Below the pieces are notes generated by a model. It saw only the letters and a program-made list of their open reading frames with translations. It was not told the DNA's origin and did no database searches. Shown here piece after piece: positions 34,197 to 43,755 of a stretch of 53,803 bases of DNA; the stretch's first letter is position 1, and every line of letters begins with the position of its first letter. This stretch comes from Promethearchaeota archaeon (GTDB taxonomy: Archaea > Asgardarchaeota > Lokiarchaeia > Sigynarchaeales > SOKP01), in contig JAHLWJ010000002.1 of the NCBI GenBank assembly GCA_019057975.1, positions 1 to 53,803 of the forward strand. Reading direction: 5' to 3'. The translations under genes were made by a program, and so were the position numbers.

Positions 34197-35297
34197 TTAA
34201 TCTCTACGAAAACAAAATATTTCTCTTATTTTTTTATAAAGGGGTCTATTCTCATCAACACAGTTTACTTTTAAAGCTTGAGATCCACCGTTAGGATAGT
34301 AGGCTAGTATAACTGAATCATAAAACGTCCAATTCATATTATTGAAACCAAGATCATAACCAACTATATTAAATCCTTTTTCAAGGGCAAGCGACATCGA
34401 ATGTATTCCGTTTTGAGTCGTTGGGATTCTCCATAAGATCATTCTCCAATTATTATAAGTTTTTAAAAGGTGATCTAAGGACTTCTCTTTAATACAACCA
34501 TACAAATTCACTCTCCCTTCATAGAACTCCCGAGAAACCCCATACAGTTCATATCCTTTTCCTTTCTTACCCTTTTCTAAGAGTAAGATGTCATCATTCA
34601 TTTTTTTAGTAAATCCTTTGATAAAGTCATGAAAAAAGATGAAATCTTCATTATCCAACAAATGAATTTTATTTTCTCTTATATTCCATAATTGTTTAAA
34701 TATAATCGTATAAAGAAACGCCGCTTCTTCATTTTGAGGAGGAAAGGGTATGTTATCATCACTGTTAAAATGTCTCATATCCCCAAAATTGATGAAAGCA
34801 GGGATTAGGCCATAAGGTATTGCCCCCGCGTTTTGAAGTAGCTTATGGGCTCCAATTACATCTCCTCTAGTATTTGAATCAATTCTTAAAACATCTTTGA
34901 ATTGAGGCATTTTTGAAACTGTTATAATACCTGCTGCGCCAATTTTTGTTGAAACTCCTAGCCCTTGAAATTTTTTCTTTACAACAGCTTTACTTGCCTG
35001 AGCAGTATATCTATTTTTTTTTAATAACCCGAGACCAGCAATTTCGTTATTTTCTATTAATTCACCTACAAACCAAAAATTGTCTTTATTTGATAACTCT
35101 CTTTTTAAAAGATTGATATCGTATACTATTGGATTATCATAATTATAACCATATATCTCTCTGAATATTGAATAGATCTTTTTTGCATCATTAGGGTTTC
35201 CAAATCGTAATCCATATTCAGCCCCATTTTTTGTGGCAAATTTCTGAAAATAAAGATTTTCTTGGAGAAATGATTCTTTTTTACTTATAATTGCCAA
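34197..35297 (-). CDS. GNAT-like acetyltransferase, long form
   Basis: 366 residues. The N-terminal half is a GNAT domain: LRFGNPNDAKKIYSIF, FVGELIENNEIAGLG, and the CoA-binding loop AVVKKKFQGLGVSTKIG (about 105-121). The C-terminal half (about 190-366) has no motif I recognise and might be a degenerate second GNAT domain. It starts at TTG, which lies six bases after AGGAG. Substrate unknown. Confidence 0.7.
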   Translation of the reverse strand: MAIISKKESFLQENLYFQKFATKNGAEYGLRFGNPNDAKKIYSIFREIYGYNYDNPIVYDINLLKRELSNKDNFWFVGELIENNEIAGLGLLKKNRYTAQASKAVVKKKFQGLGVSTKIGAAGIITVSKMPQFKDVLRIDSNTRGDVIGAHKLLQNAGAIPYGLIPAFINFGDMRHFNSDDNIPFPPQNEEAAFLYTIIFKQLWNIRENKIHLLDNEDFIFFHDFIKGFTKKMNDDILLLEKGKKGKGYELYGVSREFYEGRVNLYGCIKEKSLDHLLKTYNNWRMILWRIPTTQNGIHSMSLALEKGFNIVGYDLGFNNMNWTFYDSVILAYYPNGGSQALKVNCVDENRPLYKKIREIFCFRRD

Positions 35298-35479
35298 CCT
35301 AATCTCCTTACCTTGATTAATTTATAAAATGTTAATTAGTAGTTTCTAAAAGCATTTATAAGCTTTTCTATTTTCTCATGTGAAAAAAAAAATTATTCGT
35401 GAAACATTAGATTTTTAAAAACATAAAGATCAATTAATACGTTGTTTTTTTCTGCAAAAACAGTAAGTTAAGGAAGAAT

Positions 35480-36274
35480 TTATTCTTTTAATTTGAAGCC
35501 AATGCCATAATACATTAGATAACCCCACAATATTACTGAAATTCCATATAGTGAGTATATTATTGTAAATTCAATCATTTCGGGCAGTAAAAGGCTGATT
35601 AGAAGATCTGTGAAATTCATATATAATACCGACGCTAATCCAACTGAACCGAATAAATAAAAAAACCATTTTCTTTTCAAAACCTTAGTTTCAAGGCTAT
35701 AGTAAATTTTAAAAGATGTACGAAATATTGGGATAATTGAAAAAGCAGATAAGATTAAAATCACATAAATGTAAAAAATAGGAGACCACTCTGGGCTTCC
35801 TGTATCAAGATCTATCTTAACTCCTAAAAGAACTTTTAGGGGTTCAGAAATTTCTCCGAGTATCACTAGTGTAAGCATTCCAAAGAAAAGCAAAAGACCA
35901 TAAAGTAAAATATATCTATATTGCTGCTTTATGGAGAAAACTAAAGTTGATTGTAATATTATTCTATGTACAATTAAAATAAACACTGTTCCGAAACACG
36001 TAAAGAAATTTGCTACAAAATTAAGAATTTTAATGATTATTTCATTAGTTGGATTTGGCTCGATTAGAGCATAAAGCATATTAATGATTAAACCAATAAT
36101 CATACATATAAAAAATCCACTAAACATTAGATTTAACCTCTGCCTTTTCCTTTTAATTATTAGGTAAGACAGAGCTGAGAAGTAAATCACAAGTATCGGA
36201 AACATTACAAAAACTATTAAAAGTCTGGTAGTTGTTAAATGTTCAAACTGAAATAAAGCGATTTTTTCCACCAA
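35480..36274 (-). CDS. seven-helix integral membrane protein of unknown function
   Basis: 264 residues with about seven hydrophobic helices (near 17-37, 48-70, 85-107, 118-140, 165-187, 205-225, 235-258) and short Lys/Arg-rich cytoplasmic loops. It has no transporter motif and no retinal-binding Lys in the expected last helix (it ends YYGIGFKLKE). It resembles the seven-helix N-terminal sensor domains of archaeal histidine kinases but has no kinase part. No function assigned. Confidence 0.7.
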   Translation of the reverse strand: MVEKIALFQFEHLTTTRLLIVFVMFPILVIYFSALSYLIIKRKRQRLNLMFSGFFICMIIGLIINMLYALIEPNPTNEIIIKILNFVANFFTCFGTVFILIVHRIILQSTLVFSIKQQYRYILLYGLLLFFGMLTLVILGEISEPLKVLLGVKIDLDTGSPEWSPIFYIYVILILSAFSIIPIFRTSFKIYYSLETKVLKRKWFFYLFGSVGLASVLYMNFTDLLISLLLPEMIEFTIIYSLYGISVILWGYLMYYGIGFKLKE

Positions 36275-36388
36275 AAATGAGTATTATATTTTTTATTGGT
36301 TTAAAGTAATATTAGTAGTTATTTGTTAAAATCCTTATTATCTTAAAAAAAAAAAATTAAATCGTTTTTTTTTTATCTAAAAGAACAT

Positions 36389-36967
36389 TCATAACTTTGA
36401 GCTTATTTCCTTTAACCTTTGGGTAATATCCCACTTTTTCAAGAGGTTGGCTACACTAGAAGGCACAAGATGTTCCCATTTTTCACCTAATATCATGGAT
36501 TCACGAATATCGCTTGAACTGAGTCCTTTTTTCTCTAATGGAACCTCCCAAAGGACATGAATTTTCAGTCCTAAAGATTCAAAATATTTTTTCTTTTGTC
36601 GACCCCAATCATCATTTATAGTTATAAAAAATATAGCGTCAAGGGGTACATAGTATTTGATAAGTTCTGGTATATTTATAGGAAAAGGCACAATAGAAAA
36701 TTCTGATAGAGTTAATCCTTGTTCCAAGAGTGCTGCCTGAGTTATTAAGTAACGTTCATAATATGTTAATGGATTCGCTAAAGGAGTACTACGATGTGGA
36801 TTAGCACTTGAGTCTCTCGTTAAAAGGGGATCAGGATTAGTAATACCCACTACCAGAAATTTACATAATTTTTTACCTGCCATTAAATACTTAATGTGAT
36901 CATTATGCAACACTTGGAATCGTCCATGAATCACACCTATCTCATAGTTTGGTTCTCTAGACTCCAT
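36389..36967 (-). CDS. nicotinamide-nucleotide adenylyltransferase (NMNAT)
   Basis: 192 residues, nucleotidyltransferase fold. It joins NMN or NaMN with ATP to give NAD(+) or its deamido form. The first motif is GRFQVLHNDH (about 15-24), a variant of GRFxPxHxGH with the final His kept and Asn-Asp in place of the usual Lys-Gly. The second is the SSSDIRES loop (about 149-156), equivalent to ISSTxIR. The nicotinate phosphoribosyltransferase at 43756 acts earlier in the same salvage route. Confidence 0.85.
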   Translation of the reverse strand: MESREPNYEIGVIHGRFQVLHNDHIKYLMAGKKLCKFLVVGITNPDPLLTRDSSANPHRSTPLANPLTYYERYLITQAALLEQGLTLSEFSIVPFPINIPELIKYYVPLDAIFFITINDDWGRQKKKYFESLGLKIHVLWEVPLEKKGLSSSDIRESMILGEKWEHLVPSSVANLLKKWDITQRLKEISSKL

Positions 36968-37121
36968 TTTCCCCTCAAATTATTTATACATATAGTATGT
37001 CTAATAATTCACGAAAAATTAATAATTTTTTTTATTCACTACTTTTTTAGACTTTTATAACTTAAAAAGCTGGTAATTATATATGTTATAATTAACCTGT
37101 AGATTATTTATAGGATTATTG

Positions 37122-38306
37122 ATGACTATTAAGAACTTTTTTATAGCTAAATTTGGCACTAAACTCGTTTCAAGAGAATCATCCCAAAATAGTGTTAAAT
37201 TTATTCATGCTAGTGATATACACCTTGGAGCTGCTCAATATCGAAATGAGTATAGATCAGATGATTTTATTCAAGCATTTCAAGAAATATTAGAATTAGC
37301 AATTACCCACCATGTTGATTTTATTATATTAGGGGGGGATGTGTTTACTTCTTTAGAAATATTACCTGGAAAGTTAACTAAAATAGTTAATATGTTGAAG
37401 GATTTCAAGGATTTTACGCAAAATTCAATTTTAATTATAGCAATAGAGGGTAATCATGATATTCGAAAATTTTCAAGAGGTGTTAGATTCGAACGACGAG
37501 GTCAATCATGGCTAAAACTGTTAAATAGTTTAAAACTGTTAATTCTCCTTGACGCTGATTTAGAAGCACCTTCCGAAGATGTATTCAAACCATATAATTT
37601 TGCTACAAAAATGGGTGGTAAAATCCAAATAAAAAATGTGGTTGTTTATGGCTCTCGTTACCTTGGTGAAAAACCAATTTCTTTCCTTTCAAAGATAAGA
37701 AAGGCAATAGTTAAGGAAAATGGGATCTATAATATTCTTTTACAACACTTTGGCATTGAAGGTCAGATAAAAAATGTTCCCGGAATCAACTTAGAGGAAA
37801 TTCAACATTTAAAACATCGAATAGATTATTTAGCTTTAGGACATTTTCACAAGCAATTCATACTTGAAGAATGGATTTATAATCCAGGATCTTCAGAAGC
37901 AGTATGTTCCATTGATAATTCGTTTAAACGAGGTGTTTTTTTAGTGGAAATTTTAAAAAAAGTTGAGGAATTTGTAAAACAAGTCAAAATAATTCGTTTA
38001 ATAAACCGGAAATATATTTGGGAAACAATTTATTTAAATTTTGAAATCAGGAACAAGAAAGAGATTGAAATAATTATAAATGATAAATTAAAATCTTTAT
38101 TAAGATATTTGGATAATGATATTCATCCAACTAATCCTCGAGTGCCTATATTATATTTAATTCTGAAAGGAATAAAACCTTCTTGCAAGATTAACGAAAA
38201 AGATTTAAGGAAAAAGATATGTGATACATTCCCTGTTATAGATGTTAGAGTATATCATACATTTAGGAAATCTCTAAAGACATTGGATAATTTCATATTA
38301 GCTTAA
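37122..38306 (+). CDS. Mre11/SbcD-like metallophosphoesterase (DNA repair nuclease)
   Basis: About 394 residues. The five phosphoesterase motifs are intact: SDIHLG (about 31-36), GGDVF, GNHD, QHFGIEG and GHFHK. They bind the two metal ions of Mre11-type double-strand-break nucleases. The C-terminal 130 residues form a separate alpha/beta domain. Rad50, HerA and NurA, the usual archaeal partners, are absent here. ATG 37122 was preferred over the overlapping TTG 37119. Divergent from the NMNAT gene. Confidence 0.85.
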   Translation: MTIKNFFIAKFGTKLVSRESSQNSVKFIHASDIHLGAAQYRNEYRSDDFIQAFQEILELAITHHVDFIILGGDVFTSLEILPGKLTKIVNMLKDFKDFTQNSILIIAIEGNHDIRKFSRGVRFERRGQSWLKLLNSLKLLILLDADLEAPSEDVFKPYNFATKMGGKIQIKNVVVYGSRYLGEKPISFLSKIRKAIVKENGIYNILLQHFGIEGQIKNVPGINLEEIQHLKHRIDYLALGHFHKQFILEEWIYNPGSSEAVCSIDNSFKRGVFLVEILKKVEEFVKQVKIIRLINRKYIWETIYLNFEIRNKKEIEIIINDKLKSLLRYLDNDIHPTNPRVPILYLILKGIKPSCKINEKDLRKKICDTFPVIDVRVYHTFRKSLKTLDNFILA

Positions 38307-38379
38307 TAATTTCTGAAAAATCATAACTGAGCCATTTTTGTTTTAAAATTTATATGGTAGTTCAATACAAGTAGTTATT

Positions 38380-39978
38380 ATGAAACTTCGATTATTCATC
38401 AGAAATAATAAGTTTTTTACAATCATTTCTATCGCTTTCTTTATATGGTTTATTTTCCTCGTAGGGTTATCTATTATTGGAGAAAGAACTGTAATTTTCT
38501 ATGATGCACTTGGACAAGTTGATGTTTCTTCAGACTATACAAGTAAGTTTCCACTACTTAGATATATTATAGAGCCTTTTTATGCAATTGGTTATGTTTT
38601 AGAGTATAAATTCACATGGATGTTTCTATTTTTGATTTTTTATCCAATATTAAGGGGAATTTATTTATGTTTAAAGAGAATTGGTTTATTTCGGTCAAAG
38701 AAGTTTAAAGTAATCTCTTACCCATTAGCTGAGATAATTAAATTTTCTTTTAAAATATTAAGTGTCGCTATTCTGATAGTTGGGACATATATTCTTATTG
38801 GATTTATGGCCCAAGGCTATTTTTTTGTAAGTAGATATTTTATGGTACCTTTACAATTAGCTGTCCGTATTAGCATTATTCTCATCTTATTAAAAATAGT
38901 TTACATGTGTATTAAATTATTTCATCATAGGTTATCACTCAATTTATCTAAGAAATCTTTTTACAGAAAAAACTCGAAATTACAGGGAATAAAACGAGAA
39001 ATTGTGTTATTCGTGGGGATTGGAGTTTTACTACTTAGTACTAATATTATCTTAATCTCTACACCCGTTCCTCCTCATAAAATTACTCCAATAGTACCTC
39101 TTGATGATGATGAATTTTTGTTTGATTTTCATGTACACACAATTTATTCCGATGGATGGATTACTGTAGAGGAAAGGATTAAATGGTATATTAAACAAGG
39201 AATTTCAGGAGCAGCCTTTTCGGACCATGACAACTTAAGAGGCGCGAAATCAGCCCAAAAGTACGTGGAAGACCATAACTTAGATTTTATAGTTTTTATG
39301 GCAGTTGAATGGACTGATAATGTGAATTATGTTCATATGAATTATTATGGTATAGCAGAAGAGATTGTACCCCTTCAATCATATACTCCGGGAGGTCCTA
39401 TAGCTATGAACGCTTCAGATACAATAAGTTATATAAAAGCAAATGGTGGTTATATTACTGTTAATCACTACAATTATGTTCCAAATCCTAATGGGGGTTA
39501 CGGAGTCCCATATTCTTTGGATCAGTTAAGAGATTGGGGTGTCGATGGTTTTGAAATTGTTTGTGGTGGAAGTTATGAAGGGAAATATCAGCAAATAAGA
39601 GACTATTGCTTATCCAATAATCTTACTTGTATGGGTGGCTCAGATATTCATACTAATGAGGATTTAAACACTTTTATTAAATTAAAGTTAGTTGATCCAA
39701 CAAATCTTACTATTACTAACGTTTTTGAAACTTTGAAAAACAATACACATGAAGTTATTGCAATTAATCTTAATCCAGAAATAGTAGATTTTCCCGGTGA
39801 TTTGAATAATTTTGGATTTTATGTATTAGAAGATTATATTAATTACATCTTAAATATAGATGTATTTCAGGCGTTATCATGGATAATCTGGTCTGGATTA
39901 ATTTATTTAATCTTCTGTTTTAGTTATAGAAAGATAAAAAAAGTAGATTTAAAGTACCTAAAAGATAAAATCTACTAG
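38380..39978 (+). CDS. membrane-anchored PHP-family phosphoesterase
   Basis: 532 residues. The N-terminal 230 residues contain about five membrane helices (near 10-32, 78-97, 120-145, 150-175, 208-226). A PHP metallo-hydrolase domain follows, starting FDFHVHTIYSDGW (about 247-259), with FSDHDNLRG and EWTD, and GGSDIHTNED near 420; a last helix lies at about 500-522. The PHP domain is predicted outside or at the membrane surface, because it follows an odd number of helices; orientation uncertain. Substrates of similar proteins are phosphate esters; none can be named here. Confidence 0.8.
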   Translation: MKLRLFIRNNKFFTIISIAFFIWFIFLVGLSIIGERTVIFYDALGQVDVSSDYTSKFPLLRYIIEPFYAIGYVLEYKFTWMFLFLIFYPILRGIYLCLKRIGLFRSKKFKVISYPLAEIIKFSFKILSVAILIVGTYILIGFMAQGYFFVSRYFMVPLQLAVRISIILILLKIVYMCIKLFHHRLSLNLSKKSFYRKNSKLQGIKREIVLFVGIGVLLLSTNIILISTPVPPHKITPIVPLDDDEFLFDFHVHTIYSDGWITVEERIKWYIKQGISGAAFSDHDNLRGAKSAQKYVEDHNLDFIVFMAVEWTDNVNYVHMNYYGIAEEIVPLQSYTPGGPIAMNASDTISYIKANGGYITVNHYNYVPNPNGGYGVPYSLDQLRDWGVDGFEIVCGGSYEGKYQQIRDYCLSNNLTCMGGSDIHTNEDLNTFIKLKLVDPTNLTITNVFETLKNNTHEVIAINLNPEIVDFPGDLNNFGFYVLEDYINYILNIDVFQALSWIIWSGLIYLIFCFSYRKIKKVDLKYLKDKIY

Positions 39979-40033
39979 ACTTTTTATAGATATGATAGAA
40001 AGTTAGAAATTAGAATAGATTTAAGATATTCGA

Positions 40034-40492
40034 TTAAATATAATAACCTGTGTTATCCTCTTTATATTTATCTTTTTCGTCGTCTTTGTTATCATCCTTA
40101 TCCCCAAGAAATTTTTTATAAAGGTACTTAAGCAAATCATTTTCATCTCCCTTAAAATCTTTTAAATCCCGAGGATCAATTTTAATAATACCACCTCTTT
40201 GAAATGGTATTATTTTATTACGCATCTCTCTCTCAATTCTTTCCTGCTTCTTAGCATTCATAGTCAATTCTTTTTTCATTAATTCCTTTAGTTCATTTAC
40301 TACTAGGTTTTCTAAGTATTCTGGTTCGAAAGACATAAGCCTTTCCGAGCCATAATCTTTAGAAAGTCTTCTTATAGCTTTTATTTTTTTGAATTCTGAA
40401 ATCTGGTTAATGGTGTTTAGATTAAGTATACTTATGATGTTTAACCAATCCAACTTTACTGTCCAAAGAAATTCCTTCTCTTCTTCTACCAT
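40034..40492 (-). CDS. hypothetical charged protein with acidic/basic C-terminal tail
   Basis: 152 residues, not recognised. The N-terminal half is helical with an amphipathic segment (EFKKIKAIRRLSKDYG). The C-terminal 35 residues are low-complexity Lys/Asp (DKDDNKDDEKDKYKED). No membrane segment or Cys. It stands alone, converging with the PHP gene. Soluble; possibly an adaptor. Confidence 0.6.
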   Translation of the reverse strand: MVEEEKEFLWTVKLDWLNIISILNLNTINQISEFKKIKAIRRLSKDYGSERLMSFEPEYLENLVVNELKELMKKELTMNAKKQERIEREMRNKIIPFQRGGIIKIDPRDLKDFKGDENDLLKYLYKKFLGDKDDNKDDEKDKYKEDNTGYYI

Positions 40493-40826
40493 ATTTTTAG
40501 ATTATTTTTTTTTATTATATGTAATGTAGTTATTGTACAAAAATAAATTTTATTTAAATACTTCTATGTTGTTACCGATAAATGAAACTTATAAATTTAT
40601 TTATTTTAATCAATAATTTCCAGAAAAGAGTGAAAATCTTACATTTTACGCCATTTTGAAAAATATGCAATGATGAATTTCCAATATCAATAAAGACTAT
40701 GGTATTGATAAAATTATACTATAAATCCTTAAATAAAGAGATTATAATTTTAAAGATATTCAGTTAGTGTATAGCTTTTTTTCTTCTAATTTTCAAGGAG
40801 TATAAGTAAATTTAAAAGCTAATATA
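40493..40826. other. AT-rich intergenic region
   Basis: 334 bases with no credible ORF. It must contain the promoter of the hypothetical gene at 40034-40492 and the end of the small gene at 40827-41036. No repeat, hairpin or RNA-like GC-rich stretch is visible. Confidence 0.3.
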
Positions 40827-41036
40827 TTACCAAAAATAATTTTTAAGAGAACGTTCAAAATCTTTTATAGAATTATTATCAATTTCACCAAATTTATAAC
40901 TTCCACTTGGAATTTTTTTCTTTCCGAATACATGTTTCTTTAATGCGAGTTCAAAATCATTTATACACATACTATTCTCTTCAGCAAATTTTATCTCTCC
41001 AAAATGTTTCATAAAATCAGGACTTTCAATGCTCAT
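40827..41036 (-). CDS. small hypothetical protein, 69 residues
   Basis: 69 residues, balanced composition, with the repeated pattern INDFELALKKHVF and IKDFERSLKNYFW; the two halves (about 23-41 and 54-69) look like an internal duplication. AGGTGG lies about ten bases before the ATG. The codon pattern looks coding, but no family is recognised. A 20-bp tandem repeat lies 45-84 bases upstream of the start and may regulate it. Confidence 0.5.
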   Translation of the reverse strand: MSIESPDFMKHFGEIKFAEENSMCINDFELALKKHVFGKKKIPSGSYKFGEIDNNSIKDFERSLKNYFW

Positions 41037-41080
41037 CTTTCATTACCACCTATAACGTCGAAATTTATTTTATTCAATTA

Positions 41081-41120
41081 AAGATTTGTTTATTTATTTA
41101 AAGATTTGTTTATATATTTA
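41081..41120. repeat. 20-bp tandem direct repeat upstream of small gene
   Basis: Two head-to-tail copies of AAGATTTGTTTATTTATTTA, the second with one change (T to A at position 14). Placed 45-84 bases upstream of the gene starting at 41036. It could be a pair of operator sites or a doubled TATA region. Confidence 0.7.
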
Positions 41121-41414
41121 ATTAAAAAGGATAATCTTCTATTTAAACATTTTCATACGATTCAGTATAGCAGTGATTTTTGGTTTTTGACACTTTTTTA
41201 AGGAAAATGTCGAAAAATGATAAAAAAAAAGATGACTTTTTTACATATTTGATAATTATCTTTTTATTTCTAAATTTTACCTTAATGTTAATTCTTATCT
41301 TTAAAGCGAATTTAAAGTGAATCTTAAAATTCTTAACTTTTCTATAGAGATTAAATAAAAAGTGTTAAATAGTAATTTTAAATAATATATTAATGAAATC
41401 TTAGAGATGATATA
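41121..41414. other. AT-rich intergenic region upstream of SWIM protein gene
   Basis: About 294 bases, divergent promoter region. It contains short plus-strand ORF fragments only; nothing recognisable apart from TATA-like stretches near the gene start, such as TTTTAAATAATATATT around 41375-41390. Confidence 0.3.
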
Positions 41415-42593
41415 ATGAGTTATTTAGATAAAGCTAGAGTATTACACTCGTTTACTTCAAAAGAATTAAAAGAAATCTGTAAAGATAACAATTTAAAGGG
41501 TTATTCAAGTTTATCTAAACCAAATTTAATAGATTTTATTTTACAAAATCTCTCGGAAGATAATGTTAAGGAAATCTTAAAGGAAAAAGGATTAATTTCT
41601 GAGGATGAGGTGACTGACGAAGAGATTATAGCCTCATTAAATAAACTAAGGAAAATTGATAATAAAGCTTATTTGGCTTATTTATTGCAATCATTGAACG
41701 TAAAAGAATTAAGAGCACTTTGTAAAGGATACTATCTTGAAGATTGCTCAAGATACTCGAAAAAAAGTGATTTATTAGAATATATTTTAGATTCATTATC
41801 TGAAGAGGAACATCAACGAGTACTATACAGCAATGAGTTAGAAATTATTTCAAAAGAGATAAATCTAGCTTTAAAGAAAATAAACGGAGAAGATAGAGAA
41901 AATATCGTTGAAATCAATATAGTTAACCCTGAAAATCATGAAGTTGAAATTTCCTTTAAAGGATGGAACTGGGATACTAAATCTTACTTATCTATTACAC
42001 CATCCAATATAAATGATCCAGAAAGAGATTGTGATTGCAGAACTGGCGCTAATATGGGTTTTTGTAGCCATTTTTGGGTGGGATTTATTCTCTCATTGAA
42101 AGAAGAATATTTTAATCTTTCAGATTGGACTTTAACAAAATTACCAGATAATCTTGAAGAACTTATCGATCCGATCAAACTCTCAGCTGCTAGAACAGGG
42201 GAGGAACGACCTAGAAGTGGTGATAAAAGAAGATTAGTAGATGAGAGTTCTGATAGTGCGGTATTAATGAAATTCCTGAATAATAGTATTACTATTTATG
42301 AAGGTGAAATATTGGATATTGTTGAAAGACAATCAGACTTTCAAGGAAATGTTACCATTTATTATCATATCACATTAAAAGATGTTAGGTTAGGACCAAG
42401 AGTGTATCGAAAAAGTGATTTTCGAGAGGAAGATATTGTAGACATTGAAAAATTAAAAATTAGAATCAGCCAAAAATTGCAGAATGATCAGAGACTAAAA
42501 GTAAACGACAAGCTTAGTATAAATGGTAAACTTGATAAAGATAATTTCTGGGGAATACTGGTGAAAAATATTAGGAAAGTTCAAAAGCTATAA
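41415..42593 (+). CDS. two SAP/Rho-N-like repeats plus SWIM zinc finger and OB-like domain
   Basis: 392 residues. The N-terminus holds two similar helix-extended-helix repeats (FTSKELKEICKDNNL, about 13-45; LNVKELRALCKGYYL, about 94-125), resembling SAP or Rho-N nucleic-acid-binding motifs. A SWIM-type zinc finger CxCxnCxH follows at C206, C208, C217 and H219. The C-terminal 110 residues look like an OB fold (SITIYEGEILDIVER to KLSINGKLDKDNFWG). All parts point to binding of DNA or RNA; no catalytic motif is seen. I do not know this domain order from a named protein. Confidence 0.7.
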   Translation: MSYLDKARVLHSFTSKELKEICKDNNLKGYSSLSKPNLIDFILQNLSEDNVKEILKEKGLISEDEVTDEEIIASLNKLRKIDNKAYLAYLLQSLNVKELRALCKGYYLEDCSRYSKKSDLLEYILDSLSEEEHQRVLYSNELEIISKEINLALKKINGEDRENIVEINIVNPENHEVEISFKGWNWDTKSYLSITPSNINDPERDCDCRTGANMGFCSHFWVGFILSLKEEYFNLSDWTLTKLPDNLEELIDPIKLSAARTGEERPRSGDKRRLVDESSDSAVLMKFLNNSITIYEGEILDIVERQSDFQGNVTIYYHITLKDVRLGPRVYRKSDFREEDIVDIEKLKIRISQKLQNDQRLKVNDKLSINGKLDKDNFWGILVKNIRKVQKL

Positions 42594-42727
42594 AAAAAGA
42601 GTTTAGCAGAATGTTTTCTCATTATATCAGCATTTTTGAAGTACTTCAAAGATTTTATTAATTTTATCTCCTTCTCTAATTTACTTTTAATTAGGATATT
42701 AATTGTTCTCATCTTTAGGGATTTGTT

Positions 42728-43615
42728 TTGGCTAAATTTAATAATCACATATTTGATATTATTATGAAAGGAAAAATTTGTATGATTACTGGTGCTAATT
42801 CTGGGATTGGCAAGGCTACAGCTATTGGATTGGCAAAAATGGGAGCAACTATTGTTATGGTATGCCGCAACAAAGAAAGAGGTGAACAGGCATTGAAGGA
42901 TATTAAGAGAAAATCCAATAATGAATCAGTTTACTTATTGTTAGCAGATTTATCTTCACAAAAAGCAATCCACCAGTTAGTTAAAGATTTTAAAGAAAAA
43001 TATCAACGTTTGCATGTACTTATTAATAACGCTGGTCTAAATCTTAGCAAACTTACATTGACCGAAGATGGATTTGAAACTACATTAGCTGTCAATTACT
43101 TGGCTCCTTTTTTGTTATGTAATTTATTATTTGATTCACTTAAAGCTGGTAAACCCGCAAGAATAGTGAATGTCACCTCAAATATACATGCTAAATCTAT
43201 TGATTTTGATAACCTTAATGGGGAAAAGCACTACCGCCAATTAAAAGCATATACCATATCTAAATTAGCAGTCATTATTTTTACCTATGAATTTGCGAGG
43301 AGATTTGATGGAAATGGGGTTACCATTAACTGTCTTCATCCCGGATATGTAAAAACAAATATGGTTCGTAACTTTAGAAAATTTGTTAAATATTTCTTTC
43401 CATTTATAGGCTTGTTTATGAGAAGCCCAAAAAAAGGTGCTAAAACATCAATATATTGTGCCTCTTCTCCTGATATTGAAGGTGTGAGCGGAAAATATTT
43501 TAAAAAAAGAAAGGAAGCAAAGTCTGTTAAAGCATCCTATGACGAAGAATTAGCTAAACATTTATGGGATATTAGTGTAGAATTAACTAATTTGAATTCT
43601 GAAAAATTGAATTAA
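42728..43615 (+). CDS. short-chain dehydrogenase/reductase (retinol-dehydrogenase-like)
   Basis: 295 residues. Rossmann motif TGANSGIGKA (about 20-29), NNAG (about 105), Ser in VNVTSNIHA and YTISKLA (YxxxK). CRNKERGEQAL after beta-2, with an Arg, indicates NADP preference. The overall pattern is that of RDH/WWOX-like SDRs acting on lipid alcohols or ketones. The start is TTG behind TAGGGA; an internal ATG at 42764 has no ribosome site but would also give a complete Rossmann fold. Stands alone between unrelated genes. Confidence 0.82.
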   Translation: MAKFNNHIFDIIMKGKICMITGANSGIGKATAIGLAKMGATIVMVCRNKERGEQALKDIKRKSNNESVYLLLADLSSQKAIHQLVKDFKEKYQRLHVLINNAGLNLSKLTLTEDGFETTLAVNYLAPFLLCNLLFDSLKAGKPARIVNVTSNIHAKSIDFDNLNGEKHYRQLKAYTISKLAVIIFTYEFARRFDGNGVTINCLHPGYVKTNMVRNFRKFVKYFFPFIGLFMRSPKKGAKTSIYCASSPDIEGVSGKYFKKRKEAKSVKASYDEELAKHLWDISVELTNLNSEKLN

Positions 43616-43755
43616 TTCTAGATTGTTTTTAACTGAGAGACCTTTAATTTTTTCTTTGTTCTAAGTTTTAATCATATTCTTTTCAGAAAAAAGGTTTATA
43701 ATTGATAGAATTAAAATAATTAATTAAAAAACCTAAGTTAAAATCTCTAAAGAAA

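Noticed and set aside
35480..36274. Rhodopsin
   Set aside because: Seven helices, but no retinal-binding Lys in a typical last-helix context.
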